This document shows, piece after piece, positions 53,636 through 62,993 of a stretch of 64,000 bases of DNA. The notes under the pieces are model-generated. The model made no database searches. It was not told the origin of the DNA and saw only the letters and a list, made by a program, of their open reading frames with translations. The stretch comes from Antarctobacter aquimaris. GTDB taxonomy: Bacteria; Pseudomonadota; Alphaproteobacteria; Rhodobacterales; Rhodobacteraceae. Location: positions 82,705-146,704 of the forward strand of contig NZ_FXYF01000012.1 of assembly GCF_900184945.1 (NCBI RefSeq), written 5' to 3'. Numbering within the stretch: the stretch's first letter is position 1; every line of letters starts with the position of its first letter. Both the position numbers and the translations under genes were made by a program.

Positions 53636-54727
53636 ATGACGCGACACCCGGGAAAGGCCGTGATCGACGCCGCGCTGCGCCGCCCCGTTGTCAGCGCCCT
53701 GCTGCTGGCGCCATCAAGGGTGCGACCCCGGCCGTTGCTCTCTATCAACGGGTTGAGGCGCGCTTTGGTGCGCCGTCCCGGGACGAGGCGCTGCTGGTCG
53801 CCGCCGAGGACTTTGGCGATCCGGAAACCTTTGCCGCGCTCGAGAACCTCGTCCTTGGCGTGCAACTGACAGAGGACGTGCGCGGCGGGCATAGCCTCCT
53901 TGTCCTGCCCGATCCGGCGGGCGAGGCGCTGAGCTAGCTGTCGCGCCCAGACGTGGCGGACCTGCCCCGGCGCAACGCCGGCCGGGCTGCGCGCGAACTC
54001 GCAACTGGGGCCGAACCTGCTGTCGCAGGACCGCAGCGCGACGCTGCTGCTTGTGCTGCCCGATCTCGCCATGGCCGCAGAGGTGCGGCTGGCGTCGCTG
54101 GCTGATCCGGCGCCGACCGTGCAGTCCGTCAGCCTGGCGCAGTTGCAACGCGAGATCAGCGCGGCGCTGGTGCAGGACCAGCTGGGCGTCACGCCGCTGG
54201 CCACGCTGGTCTGTATCGCGCTGGCGCTGACCGGCATCCCCTTTGATCCGCTGATGAACATCGCGCCCACCGTGGTGCTGGTGCTGGGCATCGCCGACGG
54301 CGTGCATGTCTTTCAAGCGATGCAGCGCCATGCCACCGAGGGCGACATGCGCCACGCCTTCCGCTGCGCCGTGATGGAGACCATGCCGGCGGTGATCCTT
54401 GTGGCGCTGACCACGGCGCTGGCCTTTTTCTGCGTGCTGTTCGTCGGCCCGCTCACGCTGCCAAACGTGGCCATTGCAGGGGCCGCTGGGCCACGCGCTG
54501 GCGATGCCGGCGGTCTTCATGATCCTGCCATCCGCCGCGCTGGCGCTGTTCGGGGCGGGGTCGTTGCGCCTGTTGCGCGCGCCTGCGGTCCGCAACGTCA
54601 TCCGTGCTGCGCGAGCGGCGCCGCCGGGATCGAGGCCGCCAAGTTCCAGCTGGAAAGCCGCCCGGATGCCAGGTTGCGGTTTATCACCCTGCACGAGGAT
54701 GGCAGTTTTTCAGCCAGTCGGTCGTGA
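53636..54727 (+). pseudogene. Decayed MMPL/RND-family transporter
   Basis: Fragments in several frames: VIDAALRRPVVSALLLA, RFGAPSRDEALLVAAEDFGD, ALENLVLGVQLTEDV, then a TAG at about 53935. After a frame change come QDRSATLLLVLPDLAMAAEV, VQDQLGVTPLATLVCIALAL and TGIPFDPLMNIAPTVVLVLG with IADGVHVFQAMQRHA, then HALAMPAVFMILPSAALALF in another frame. Intact MMPL proteins are near 800 aa; internal parts are missing. It follows the decayed PhaC gene. Confidence 0.75.
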
Positions 54728-54840
54728 CGCTGGCCCATCGTAGAGACACGGTTTGACGAAGCGATATCCGATGGACATACCGATGGGCGGACAGCGACGG
54801 CGCCGACCGGACTTGCGGCGCCGCAAGCTAGGGCGGGGGG

Positions 54841-55705
54841 CTGGACGCCACTGGCCAGGCGGTGGAATTTCTCTTTCAGCCGGGCCGGGTGGTACAAATG
54901 GCCTGTGCGCCGGTCGGGACCGCGCTTTCGGGCCACGACGCGGCGTTCCTGGGCGGCAGCGCGACCGGCAACTTCGCCCGCGACATCCCCCTGCCGATGC
55001 TGAGCCACAAGCAGGACGTGACGGACCGGCTGTCGTTTGCCCTGCTGCCGGCGGCATCTTTGGGCCGCTCTCGGGCTACGCCGCAGAGATGGAGCGCGAT
55101 TTCGGCATCGGCTACGTGGTCGGCGCGGCTTTTGAGATCCCGGAATACGTCCTGCGCGTTTTGCTGACCTACAACTCGGCCATCTCCCTTGATTTCCACA
55201 CCATGGAAGGGTCGGCCATTGGCACCACCATCTCGACCGTCTCCGCCGAGACGCTGCAATCCGTGAACCTCGCGTTCCAGTCCGGTATTGCGCCGTGCAC
55301 CTTTGTCTTTGGCGGCGCGCGCTGGGTCGAATGGTCGGCACTGCAATTCTATCCGCCGGTGCTGTCGTCGGTTTCGCCCGATCCGCTGATCGATTTCGAG
55401 GACACCTGGAGATATTCGCTTGGCGTCGGACGGCGGCTGACCGACCAGTGGACCGGCACGCTGGCGTTGCTTTACGAGCCTTCGACCAACCCGCCCCCGA
55501 CGCCGCCTACCCCGGTGACGGCTTTCGCGGGCTGGCGCTGGGCGCGATCTGCACCGGGCAGGCCATGGACGTTCACCTGACGGCCGCCGTGACCGAGATC
55601 GGCGATACCGCGCCTTGCGTGGGTGCCTTGGGCACCACCGTGTCCAGCTTTCGCGACATTCGGGTCGTCGCGGTGGGGATGAGACTCGTCTACCGCTACC
55701 GAGCG
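54841..55705 (+). pseudogene. Decayed FadL/OmpP1-like outer-membrane protein
   Basis: N-terminal LDATGQAVEFLFQPGRVVQM and HDAAFLGGSATGNFARDIPL, then a frame change to FGIGYVVGAAFEIPEYVLRV, LLTYNSAISLDFHT, WRYSLGVGRRLTDQWTGTLA, another change, and an end resembling a beta-barrel last strand (VVAVGMRLVYRY). FadL-like proteins pass hydrophobic compounds. At least two frameshifts; not functional as read. Confidence 0.65.
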
Positions 55706-55754
55706 CGCGCCGCGCGGTCTGGATGTCCTCCGGCGCGGAAAACGACGGCGCCGG

Positions 55755-56651
55755 TTACAGGATGTCGGCCTGGCGCAGGTCTGCTACCGCAAAGTCGATC
55801 AGCGCGCGAACCTTGCGCGGCAGGGTCCGCCCCTCGAGGTAGACGGCGTTCAGCGGTCCGCTTTCGCCTTCGAAGTCCCTCAGCACCGGCACCAGCGTCC
55901 CCGACTCCAACGCCGCGCAGACGGCAAAGCGCGGAGGATAGGCGATGCCGTGTCCGCCTGCCGCCAGCTCGGCCGCGGCGCGGGCCGAGTTGACCTGCAA
56001 CCGTCCCCCGATCTCGGCCGTCCTCTCGACACCGTCCTTCAGGAACCGCCAGCGCCGTGGCTGCCGCCTGTTGGTATCGACGATGCAGCTGTGCTCGGCC
56101 AGTGTTTCGGGGGTGTCGGGTGTGGCGTGGCGCGCCAGGTAGGCAGGGCTGGCCACCGCGACCGACCGGAACGTGCCCAGTCGCCGCGCCTTGAGCGACA
56201 GCAGGTCCGGTTCTCCCATGCGAAAGGCCAGGTCGATGCCTTCGCGCGCGAGGTCTTCGTGTCGGTCGCTCAGCCGCAGGTCCAGCGTTAGGGCCGTATG
56301 GTCGGCGGCAAAGCGGGCCAGCATCCCGGCCAGGTACAGCTCGCCAAAGGTCACCGGGGCGGCGATGCGCAGCGTCCCGGTCAGACCGCGCCGCGTCTCC
56401 GACACTTCGGCCAGCAGGGCATCGAGATCGTCCAGCACTGAAGGCGCGCGCGCCAGCAGGTCCTGCCCGGCCGGGGTCAGCCCGACCTGTCGCGTCGTGC
56501 GCTGGAACAGCCGCGTGCCCAGCCGCGCCTCCAGCGCTGCGACGTATTTCGAGGTCAGCCGGTTCGAGAGCCCCAGTTGTTCACCCGCCGCGCTAAAGGA
56601 GCCGGTCTGTGCCGTCGCCACGAAGGCCCTGAGTTCGTCGACGATGTCCAT
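55755..56651 (-). CDS. LysR-family transcriptional regulator
   Basis: 298 aa from ATG 56651 (GAGG upstream). Helix-turn-helix at residues 5-60: LRAFVATAQTGSFSAAGEQL, GLSNRLTSKYVAALEARLGT. The effector domain (DIVDELRAF subgroup, GRLQVNSARAAAELAAGGHG) is of the AaeR/DmlR type. Divergent from the DoxX-dioxygenase pair, which it probably controls. Confidence 0.93.
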   Translation of the reverse strand: MDIVDELRAFVATAQTGSFSAAGEQLGLSNRLTSKYVAALEARLGTRLFQRTTRQVGLTPAGQDLLARAPSVLDDLDALLAEVSETRRGLTGTLRIAAPVTFGELYLAGMLARFAADHTALTLDLRLSDRHEDLAREGIDLAFRMGEPDLLSLKARRLGTFRSVAVASPAYLARHATPDTPETLAEHSCIVDTNRRQPRRWRFLKDGVERTAEIGGRLQVNSARAAAELAAGGHGIAYPPRFAVCAALESGTLVPVLRDFEGESGPLNAVYLEGRTLPRKVRALIDFAVADLRQADIL

Positions 56652-56785
56652 GTAGGCCTCATTCGGAACAAAACGTACCAAGTCAGTCCATAAAGTCGCC
56701 ATTTAGTTCGTATTTGGCAAGGTCTAGATGGGGATCAGTTGAAACGCGGCCCCGCATCGGGGCATCAGGACCAAGGACACTTGCC

Positions 56786-57208
56786 ATGACCCACCAGACC
56801 CAAACCGACATCGCCGCACTGACCTTGCGCGTCACCAGCGGCGCGTTGTTCATCGCCCACGGCCTGCTGAAGGTGAACGTTTTTACCGTCGCCGGCACCG
56901 TCGCCTATTTCGAAAGCCTCGGCCTGCCGGGCTTTCTTGCCTATCTGACGATCTTCGCCGAACTCGCGGGCGGCCTGGCGCTGATCCTGGGGGTTGCCAC
57001 GCGGCTGGTGTCGCTGGCGCTGATCCCGATCCTGCTGGGCGCGGTCTGGGCACATGCCGGCAACGGCTGGCTGTTCTCGGCCACCGGCGGAGGCTGGGAA
57101 TTCCCGGTGTTCTGGGCGATCCTGCAAGGGACGCTGGTGCTGCTGGGCAGCGGCGCCTACGCCCTGCGCCTGCCTGTCGTGACCCGCGTGCTGGGCCAGT
57201 ACGCCTGA
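56786..57208 (+). CDS. DoxX-family membrane protein
   Basis: 140 aa with four helices: ALTLRVTSGALFIAHGLLKV, LAYLTIFAELAGGLALILGV, LALIPILLGAVWAHAGNGWL and the final helix near VLLGSGAYAL. Function of the family is redox- or quinone-related and poorly defined. In many genomes it accompanies a LysR regulator and the dioxygenase seen next. Confidence 0.9.
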   Translation: MTHQTQTDIAALTLRVTSGALFIAHGLLKVNVFTVAGTVAYFESLGLPGFLAYLTIFAELAGGLALILGVATRLVSLALIPILLGAVWAHAGNGWLFSATGGGWEFPVFWAILQGTLVLLGSGAYALRLPVVTRVLGQYA

Positions 57209-57215
57209 CCGGACC

Positions 57216-57235
57216 GGGCCGCCTTCGGGCGGCCC
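57216..57235 (+). terminator. GC hairpin with TTCG loop
   Basis: 8-bp stem GGGCCGCC and GGCGGCCC closed by TTCG, right after the DoxX stop and before the dioxygenase start. A very stable UUCG tetraloop. Without a T-run it may be partial terminator or mRNA stabiliser. Confidence 0.5.
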
Positions 57236-57260
57236 AACCCCGTCCCGAGGAGAAAAAGCG

Positions 57261-58085
57261 ATGATCACCGCCACCACATTGGACGCCCTGCGCGCCCGCC
57301 TGATCCCCTCGGACCGCATGCCGCTGGTCTTTCTCGGGCACGGCAGCCCGATGAACGCGCTGGAGAACACCTCCTATGCGCGCGCCTGGTCCGACCTCGG
57401 TCAGAGCCTGCCGCGGCCCAAGGCGATCCTGGTCGTCTCGGCGCACTGGATGACGCGCGGCACCACGCTGGTCGACGTGTCCGCCATGCCGCGCACGATC
57501 CACGATTTCTACGGCTTCCCCGAGCCTTTGTATCAGATGACCTATCCCGCGCCCGGCCAGCCGGACCTGGCGCGCGAAGTGGTCAGCCTGCTGGCCAGCC
57601 ACAAGGCGGCCGAGGACGACACCTGGGGCCTGGATCACGGCGCCTGGGCGGTGCTGAAGTTCCTCTACCCGGAGGCCGACGTGCCGGCGTTCCAGGTCTC
57701 GATCGACATGGGGCGGGGGCTGGATTACCAGCTGGAGATCGGCCGGACGCTGGCCGAACTGCGCGACCGGGGCGTGCTGATCCTGGGATCGGGCAACGTG
57801 GTGCACAACCTGCGGGCCATGCGGCCGGGTGGCGCGCCGATGGATTTCGCGGTCGAGTTCGACACGCTGGTTGCAGAACGGCTGGAGGATCGGGATTTTG
57901 CCGCCCTGGCGGACCGTGCCGGGCTGGGCAAGCTCTTGGACGCGGCGCATCCCAGCGTGGACCACTACATGCCGGCGCTGACCATCGCAGGGGCCTCGGA
58001 TGCGGGCGACGATCTGACCTTCATGACGGACACGATCGACCTCGGCTCCGTCTCGATGCGGTCCTTCGTTTTCCACGCCCGGTAG
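57261..58085 (+). CDS. Class III extradiol dioxygenase family (4,5-DOPA dioxygenase, YgiD-like)
   Basis: 274 aa. Metal and catalytic motifs GHGSPMNA (His27), SAHWMTRGT (His62), IHDFYGFP, and LDHGAWAVLKFLYPEADVPA. The C-terminal His lies in SVDHYMPAL. Would open a catechol ring between carbons 4 and 5; the natural substrate in bacteria is uncertain. Forms a pair with doxX. Confidence 0.92.
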   Translation: MITATTLDALRARLIPSDRMPLVFLGHGSPMNALENTSYARAWSDLGQSLPRPKAILVVSAHWMTRGTTLVDVSAMPRTIHDFYGFPEPLYQMTYPAPGQPDLAREVVSLLASHKAAEDDTWGLDHGAWAVLKFLYPEADVPAFQVSIDMGRGLDYQLEIGRTLAELRDRGVLILGSGNVVHNLRAMRPGGAPMDFAVEFDTLVAERLEDRDFAALADRAGLGKLLDAAHPSVDHYMPALTIAGASDAGDDLTFMTDTIDLGSVSMRSFVFHAR

Positions 58086-58165
58086 CAGACTGGGCATCAC
58101 ACGGCGGCGATCGCGCCCGGATCAGGTCCGGGGCGCGCCGGGCGCGTGACTTCGGGCGCCTGCCG

Positions 58166-60202
58166 TCACAGCGCCTTGCACAGGCGCAGGGCGTCATAGA
58201 TCGCCGCGTGAGTGTTGCGCGAGGAGACCGCATCGCCGATGCGGAACAACTGGTAGGTGCCTTCGGGATTGCGCCGGATGGTCTGCGGGCGGCCTTCGAT
58301 CAGGGCGCCGTGGTCCACCTCGCCCCAGTTGACCGACCCGTCGCGCAGGTCGAAATACAGGTCGTCCAGCGGACGGGTGCCGCAGTTGACCACCACCTGG
58401 TCGACCCGGCGTTCCTGGGTGGCGGCGATGTAGTCGCTGCCCACTTCGGCCAGCAGTTCGTTGCCCTCGCGGCGCACGGCGTTCAGTTTCCGCGTGACGG
58501 TCAAGGTCACGTCCAGCTGTTGCAGCGCCCGCATGGCGGGGGTCAGCGACATGCCCATGACCTCGGGCGCAAAGGTGCGGTCGCGGCACAGGATCTCGAC
58601 CCTGGCCCCCGTGGCAGCGATCTTTTCCGCCGCCTGGAGCGCCGCGAAATCGCCCGCATCGTCGTAGATCAGCACGTTGCTGCCCGGCTGGGCATCGCCC
58701 GACAGGATGTCCCAGGCCGACACGACCAGCGCGTTGCCCTCGTCGAGCACCTCGGTGTGCGGCATCCCGCCGGTGGCGACGATCACCACCTCGGGCGAGT
58801 CCGCCAGCACCGTGTCGGCATCGGCGTAGCTGTTGAAATGAAAGGTCACACCCAGCCGCGTGCATTCGGCAACGCGCCACTGGATGACCTGCATCATCTC
58901 CTGCCGCCGGGGGGATTGCGCGGTCAGGCGGATCTGCCCGCCAGGATCGTTGGCGGCCTCGTGCACGATGACCTCGTGCCCGCGCTCGGCGGCGACGCGC
59001 GCCGCCTCTAGCCCGCCGGGGCCTGCGCCGATCACCACGACGCGGCGGCGCGTGTCGCCCTTCTCGATGCTCTGAGGCTGTTCCAGCTCGCGCCCGGTGG
59101 CCGGGTTGTGCAGGCAGAGCGCCATGCCGCCCTGGTAGATGCGGTCGAGGCAGTAGTTGGCGCCGACGCAGGGGCGGATGCGGTCCTCTTCGCCGCGCAG
59201 GATCTTGGCGACGATGTGCGGATCGGCGAGGTGCGCGCGGGTCATGCCGACCATGTCCAGCTTTCCGCTCGCAATGGCGTGACGGGCGGTGGCCACGTCC
59301 TGGATCTTGGACGCGTGAAAGGTGGGGATCTGGACCTCGGCGCGGACCCGTCCGGCAAAGTCCAGGTGCGGCGCGCTGCGCATCCCCTGCACCGGGATCA
59401 TGTCGGTCAGCCCCGCATCGGTCGCGATCTGGCTGCGCGTGACATTCAGGTAGTCGATCAGACCGGAGGCCTTCAGCCGGCGCGAAATCTCGATCCCGTC
59501 GTCCGGAGAGATCCCGCCCTCCATCATCTCGTCCCCGATGTAGCGCAGTCCGACGATGTAGTCGGGGCCGACGCGCTCGCGGACCGCCGAGAGCACGTCG
59601 AAGGTGAACCGCATCCGGTTGTCGAGGTTGCCGCCGTAGGGGGCGTCCAGGGTGTTTGTCAGGGGCGACCAGAACTGGTCGATCAGGTGGCCGGTGGCGC
59701 AGATCTCGACCCCGTCCAGCCCGGCGGCCTTCATCCGTTCGGCGGCATCGGCAAAGTCCTGCACGATGCGGGCGATGTCCCAGTCCTCGACCAGCTTGGG
59801 AAAGGCGCGGTGCGCGGGTTCGCGGGCATGGGTCGAGGACAGCGAGGGCAGCCAGTCGCCCTTGTCCCAGCGGGTGCGGCGGCCCAGGTGCGTCAGCTGG
59901 ATCATCACGGCGGCGCCGGCGTCGTGGCATTCATCGGTCAGCTTCTTCATCCAGCCGACGACTTCGTCCCGCCAGGCGAGGATGTTGTTGAAGGCGGGCG
60001 GGCTGTCGCGCGAGACGGAGGCCGATCCGGCGGTCATGGTCATGGCGATCCCGGCGCGCGCGCGTTCGACGTGGTAGGCGCGGTAGCGGTCCTTGGGCAT
60101 GCCGTCCTCGGCATAGGCCGGTTCGTGGCTGGTGATCATCAGCCGGTTGCGCAGGGTGAGGTGCTTGAGCTGGTAGGGTTGGAGCAGGGGATCGTTGGAC
60201 AT
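58166..60202 (-). CDS. OYE-family NADH:flavin oxidoreductase (2,4-dienoyl-CoA reductase / N-methylproline demethylase type)
   Basis: 678 aa: FMN TIM-barrel (1-335), linker, then an FAD/NAD domain from VVVIGAGPGGLEAARVAAER (388 onward). Start ATG 60202 has GGGAGGCCGCC; an upstream in-frame ATG lacks such a site. The iron-sulfur linker reads CVGANYC and then C363, so Ala348 replaces the second Cys of the usual CxxCxxxC. The closest recalled relatives act on N-methylproline or betaine-like compounds. That link is strengthened by a ProC gene under the facing TetR. Confidence 0.87.
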   Translation of the reverse strand: MSNDPLLQPYQLKHLTLRNRLMITSHEPAYAEDGMPKDRYRAYHVERARAGIAMTMTAGSASVSRDSPPAFNNILAWRDEVVGWMKKLTDECHDAGAAVMIQLTHLGRRTRWDKGDWLPSLSSTHAREPAHRAFPKLVEDWDIARIVQDFADAAERMKAAGLDGVEICATGHLIDQFWSPLTNTLDAPYGGNLDNRMRFTFDVLSAVRERVGPDYIVGLRYIGDEMMEGGISPDDGIEISRRLKASGLIDYLNVTRSQIATDAGLTDMIPVQGMRSAPHLDFAGRVRAEVQIPTFHASKIQDVATARHAIASGKLDMVGMTRAHLADPHIVAKILRGEEDRIRPCVGANYCLDRIYQGGMALCLHNPATGRELEQPQSIEKGDTRRRVVVIGAGPGGLEAARVAAERGHEVIVHEAANDPGGQIRLTAQSPRRQEMMQVIQWRVAECTRLGVTFHFNSYADADTVLADSPEVVIVATGGMPHTEVLDEGNALVVSAWDILSGDAQPGSNVLIYDDAGDFAALQAAEKIAATGARVEILCRDRTFAPEVMGMSLTPAMRALQQLDVTLTVTRKLNAVRREGNELLAEVGSDYIAATQERRVDQVVVNCGTRPLDDLYFDLRDGSVNWGEVDHGALIEGRPQTIRRNPEGTYQLFRIGDAVSSRNTHAAIYDALRLCKAL

Positions 60203-60235
60203 GGCGGCCTCCCAAGGGTCTGGCATAGCGATTCC

Positions 60236-60282
60236 AAAAATGTTCACTTATGTCAAGTTTGCAGTCACGCGTGCACATTTTT
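60236..60282. promoter_or_regulatory. Large inverted repeat, probable TetR operator
   Basis: AAAAATGTTCAC (60236-60247) and GTGCACATTTTT (60271-60282) match at 11 of 12 positions and are separated by 23 bases. It lies midway in the 117-base divergent promoter, 33 bases from the oxidoreductase start and 37 from tetR. One bound repressor could block both directions. Confidence 0.65.
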
Positions 60283-60319
60283 CGTTGTGCGGTGTGGGGC
60301 GTGGCACTAGGGTCACGAC

Positions 60320-60970
60320 ATGAACACATCTGTCACCGAAGAACCCGCAAAGGCCGCGGGCTGGCGCGGATCGCGCGAGGTCTGGCTGGAGGCGGCGCGG
60401 GGGGCGCTGCTGGACGGCGGCGTCGAAGCGGTCAAGATCCAGCCGCTGGCGGCGCAGTTGGCGCTGTCGCGCACCAGTTTCTACTGGTTCTTCAAGGACC
60501 GGCAGGCGCTGCTGGAGGCGCTTCTCGAGGACTGGGAGGCGACCAACACCGGAACATTGGTGACGGCCTGCGAGGCCTACGCGGAAACGGTGACAGAGGC
60601 GGTGCTGAACGTGATCGGCGTCTTTCTGGACGGTGGCGGCTTTGAATCGCGGGTCGATTTCGCGGTGCGCGGCTGGGCTTTGCAGTCGGACGCGGTCATG
60701 GCGCGGGTCGCGGCGGCGGACGAGGCCCGGCTGGCGTCGATCAGGGAACTGTTTACCCGCTTTGGCTATGACGGGACCGAGTCGGACGTGCGGGCGCGCA
60801 CCGTCTACCTGGTGCAGATCGGCTATATCTCGATGCAGGTGCGCGAGGACGTGGCGGTGCGGATGGCACGCATCCCGGCCTACGTGAAGACCTACACGGG
60901 GCACGCGGCAAGCGCGTCGGAACTGGCGCGGTTTCACGCGCGGCACGGGTATCGGGGGGATGAGAGATGA
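60320..60970 (+). CDS. TetR-family transcriptional regulator
   Basis: 216 aa. N-terminal helix-turn-helix: LLDGGVEAVKIQPLAAQLAL with SRTSFYWFFKDRQALLEALL (residues 35-75). All-helical ligand domain after that. Overlaps proC by four bases. It probably represses both the OYE gene and its own operon through the inverted repeat. Confidence 0.93.
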   Translation: MNTSVTEEPAKAAGWRGSREVWLEAARGALLDGGVEAVKIQPLAAQLALSRTSFYWFFKDRQALLEALLEDWEATNTGTLVTACEAYAETVTEAVLNVIGVFLDGGGFESRVDFAVRGWALQSDAVMARVAAADEARLASIRELFTRFGYDGTESDVRARTVYLVQIGYISMQVREDVAVRMARIPAYVKTYTGHAASASELARFHARHGYRGDER

Positions 60971-61746
60971 CTTGGCGGATGGCCCTTGTGGGGGCGACGG
61001 GCTGGCTGGGCCGGTCGATCGGGCCGTCGTTGCTGCGGCACGGGGTGGTGCGCGCGGGCATGTTGACCTGCGTCAGCCGCTCGGGCGCGTCGCCGCTCTA
61101 CGATGCCTGGCCGGGGGTGCGCTGGCGGTCCGAGGTTGGCCCGGCGGAGGTGGTGATCCTGTCAGTCCGGCCGCAGCAGTTCCGCGAGGCAGATTTCGAT
61201 TGCTCCGGGGCGCTGGTGCTGTCGCTGATGGCCGGGGTCAGCTGCGCCGAGATCGCCGAGCGCACCGGCGCACGTGTCGTCGTGCGGACCATGCCCAATG
61301 CAGCGGTGGAGATCGAACGCTCCTACTCGCCGTGGTTCTGCCCACAGGTGCTGGGCGATCAGGACCGGGCGCGGGTGACGGCCATCCTGACGGCCATCGG
61401 CACGACCGATGAACTGGCGCGCGAAGCGGACCTGGACGTGATCACCGCGCTGTCAGGTGCGGGACCGGCCTGGCCGGCGTTGCTGGCGGCGGCGCTTTAC
61501 GAGGCTGGCAAGGCCGGCGGGTTGTCCGCCGAGGTGGCCGGACACGCGGCCGAAGCCGTGGTCTGCGCCGCCTCTGACCTGCTGGCGGGGCGCGTGGCGC
61601 AGGCGGGCGCGCTGGTGCAGGAGTTCATCGACTATCGCGGCACCACGGCCGCGGCGATGTTGGCCGCCCGCGCGGGCGGTTTCGACGCGGCCATCGCGGC
61701 CGGAGTTGCGGCCGGAACGGCAAAGGCGCGGGATTTGTCGTCCTGA
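60967..61746 (+). CDS. Pyrroline-5-carboxylate reductase-like protein
   Basis: 259 aa. NAD(P) loop VGATGWLGRSI replaces the usual GxGxMG form. The ProC signature region is kept: VVRTMPNAAVEIERSYSPWF, and the C-terminal dimer part ITALSGAGPAWPALLAAALY, EFIDYRGTTAAAMLAARAGG. Coupled to tetR, so it is a regulated catabolic paralogue rather than the housekeeping proline enzyme. It may reduce a cyclic imine made by the facing demethylase. Confidence 0.85.
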   Translation: MTWRMALVGATGWLGRSIGPSLLRHGVVRAGMLTCVSRSGASPLYDAWPGVRWRSEVGPAEVVILSVRPQQFREADFDCSGALVLSLMAGVSCAEIAERTGARVVVRTMPNAAVEIERSYSPWFCPQVLGDQDRARVTAILTAIGTTDELAREADLDVITALSGAGPAWPALLAAALYEAGKAGGLSAEVAGHAAEAVVCAASDLLAGRVAQAGALVQEFIDYRGTTAAAMLAARAGGFDAAIAAGVAAGTAKARDLSS

Positions 61747-61747
61747 G

Positions 61748-62983
61748 TCAGAACCCGGCGGAGAGCGCCGTCACTGCCGGTGCCGTCCGGGCGACCACGC
61801 GGCCATTTGAGACCACGCAGAGCCGGGCAGGGCGCAGGCGCAGCGCCTCGATCGGATCCGGCGCGTCCAGCACGACTAGGCTGGCGCGGCTGCCGGGTGT
61901 CAGGCCAAAGTCCAGCCCCATGATCTGCGCGGGTGTCTCCGTTACCATCCGGAAGGCCGCGCGCATCTGGTCCGGCGCAGTCATCAGCGCGACATGCAGG
62001 CCCATGTGCGCCACGTCCAGCATGTCGCCCGAGCCCAGCGGATACCACGGGTCGCGCACACAATCCTGGCCAAAGGCGACGGTGACGCCTGCGGCGCGCA
62101 GTTCCGGCACCCGGGTCATGCCGCGCCGTTTCGGATAGGTGTCCATCCGGCCCTGAAGCGTGATGTTGATCAGCGGGTTGGGGATGGCGGCCACCTGTGC
62201 CTCGGCGATCAGGGGGATCAGCTTGGCGACAAAGTAGTTGTCCATCGAATGCATCGAGGTCAGGTGCGACCCTGCCACACGCCCCTGGAGTCCGCAGCGG
62301 ATCGTCTCGGCCGCCAGCGTCTCGATGTGGCGGCTCAGGGGGTCGTCGCTTTCGTCGCAATGCAGGTCGACGCGCAGGCCGCGCTCTGCCGCCAGTTCGC
62401 AGGCGGCGCGGACCGAGGCGGCTCCGTCCGCCATGGTGCGTTCGAAATGCGGAATGCCGCCGACCACGTCGACCCCGGCGTCCAGCGCGCGGATCACCTG
62501 CGCTTCGGCGCCGGGCGCGCGATACCAGCCGTCCTGCGGGAAGGCGACCAGTTGCAGGTCCAGCACGTGTTTGACCGCTTCGCGGACCTCCAGCAGCGCC
62601 TCGACGGTGCCGAAACTGGCGTCGGTCACGTCGACATGGCTGCGGATCGCCAACACGCCCTTGGCCAGCGCCTGCCGGCAGTAGTCCAGCGCGCGCGCCA
62701 CGATGTCCTCGCGCGTCTGGATCTTTTTCAACTCGCCCCAGAGGCCGATGCCCTCCAGCAGCATGCCCGAGGCGTTCACGCGGGGGCGGCCGTAGGACAG
62801 CGTCGCGTCCATGTGGAAATGGCAGTCGATGAAGGGCTGGCTCACCAGCTTGCCCTTGGCGTCGATCACCTCGCGCGCCTCGGCGGTGATGCCCGGCTCG
62901 ACCGCCGTGATCCTGTCGCCGCTGATCGCGATGTCGGCTTGCATTCCGTCTGGCAGCAGCCCGCCCTTTACCAGGAGATCCAT
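61748..62983 (-). CDS. Cytosine-deaminase-like amidohydrolase
   Basis: 411 aa. Metal motif PFIDCHFHMDATLSYG (HxH), RSHVDVTD, DLHCDESDDPLSRHIETLA, GSHLTSMHSMDNY and VAFGQDCVRDPWYPLGSGDM match the CodA subgroup. Cytosine is one option; creatinine, isocytosine or triazine-type amines are others. Converges on proC with a one-base gap. Upstream on the same strand is a decayed ABC ATPase. Confidence 0.88.
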   Translation of the reverse strand: MDLLVKGGLLPDGMQADIAISGDRITAVEPGITAEAREVIDAKGKLVSQPFIDCHFHMDATLSYGRPRVNASGMLLEGIGLWGELKKIQTREDIVARALDYCRQALAKGVLAIRSHVDVTDASFGTVEALLEVREAVKHVLDLQLVAFPQDGWYRAPGAEAQVIRALDAGVDVVGGIPHFERTMADGAASVRAACELAAERGLRVDLHCDESDDPLSRHIETLAAETIRCGLQGRVAGSHLTSMHSMDNYFVAKLIPLIAEAQVAAIPNPLINITLQGRMDTYPKRRGMTRVPELRAAGVTVAFGQDCVRDPWYPLGSGDMLDVAHMGLHVALMTAPDQMRAAFRMVTETPAQIMGLDFGLTPGSRASLVVLDAPDPIEALRLRPARLCVVSNGRVVARTAPAVTALSAGF

Positions 62984-62993
62984 CTGTGTCCTC

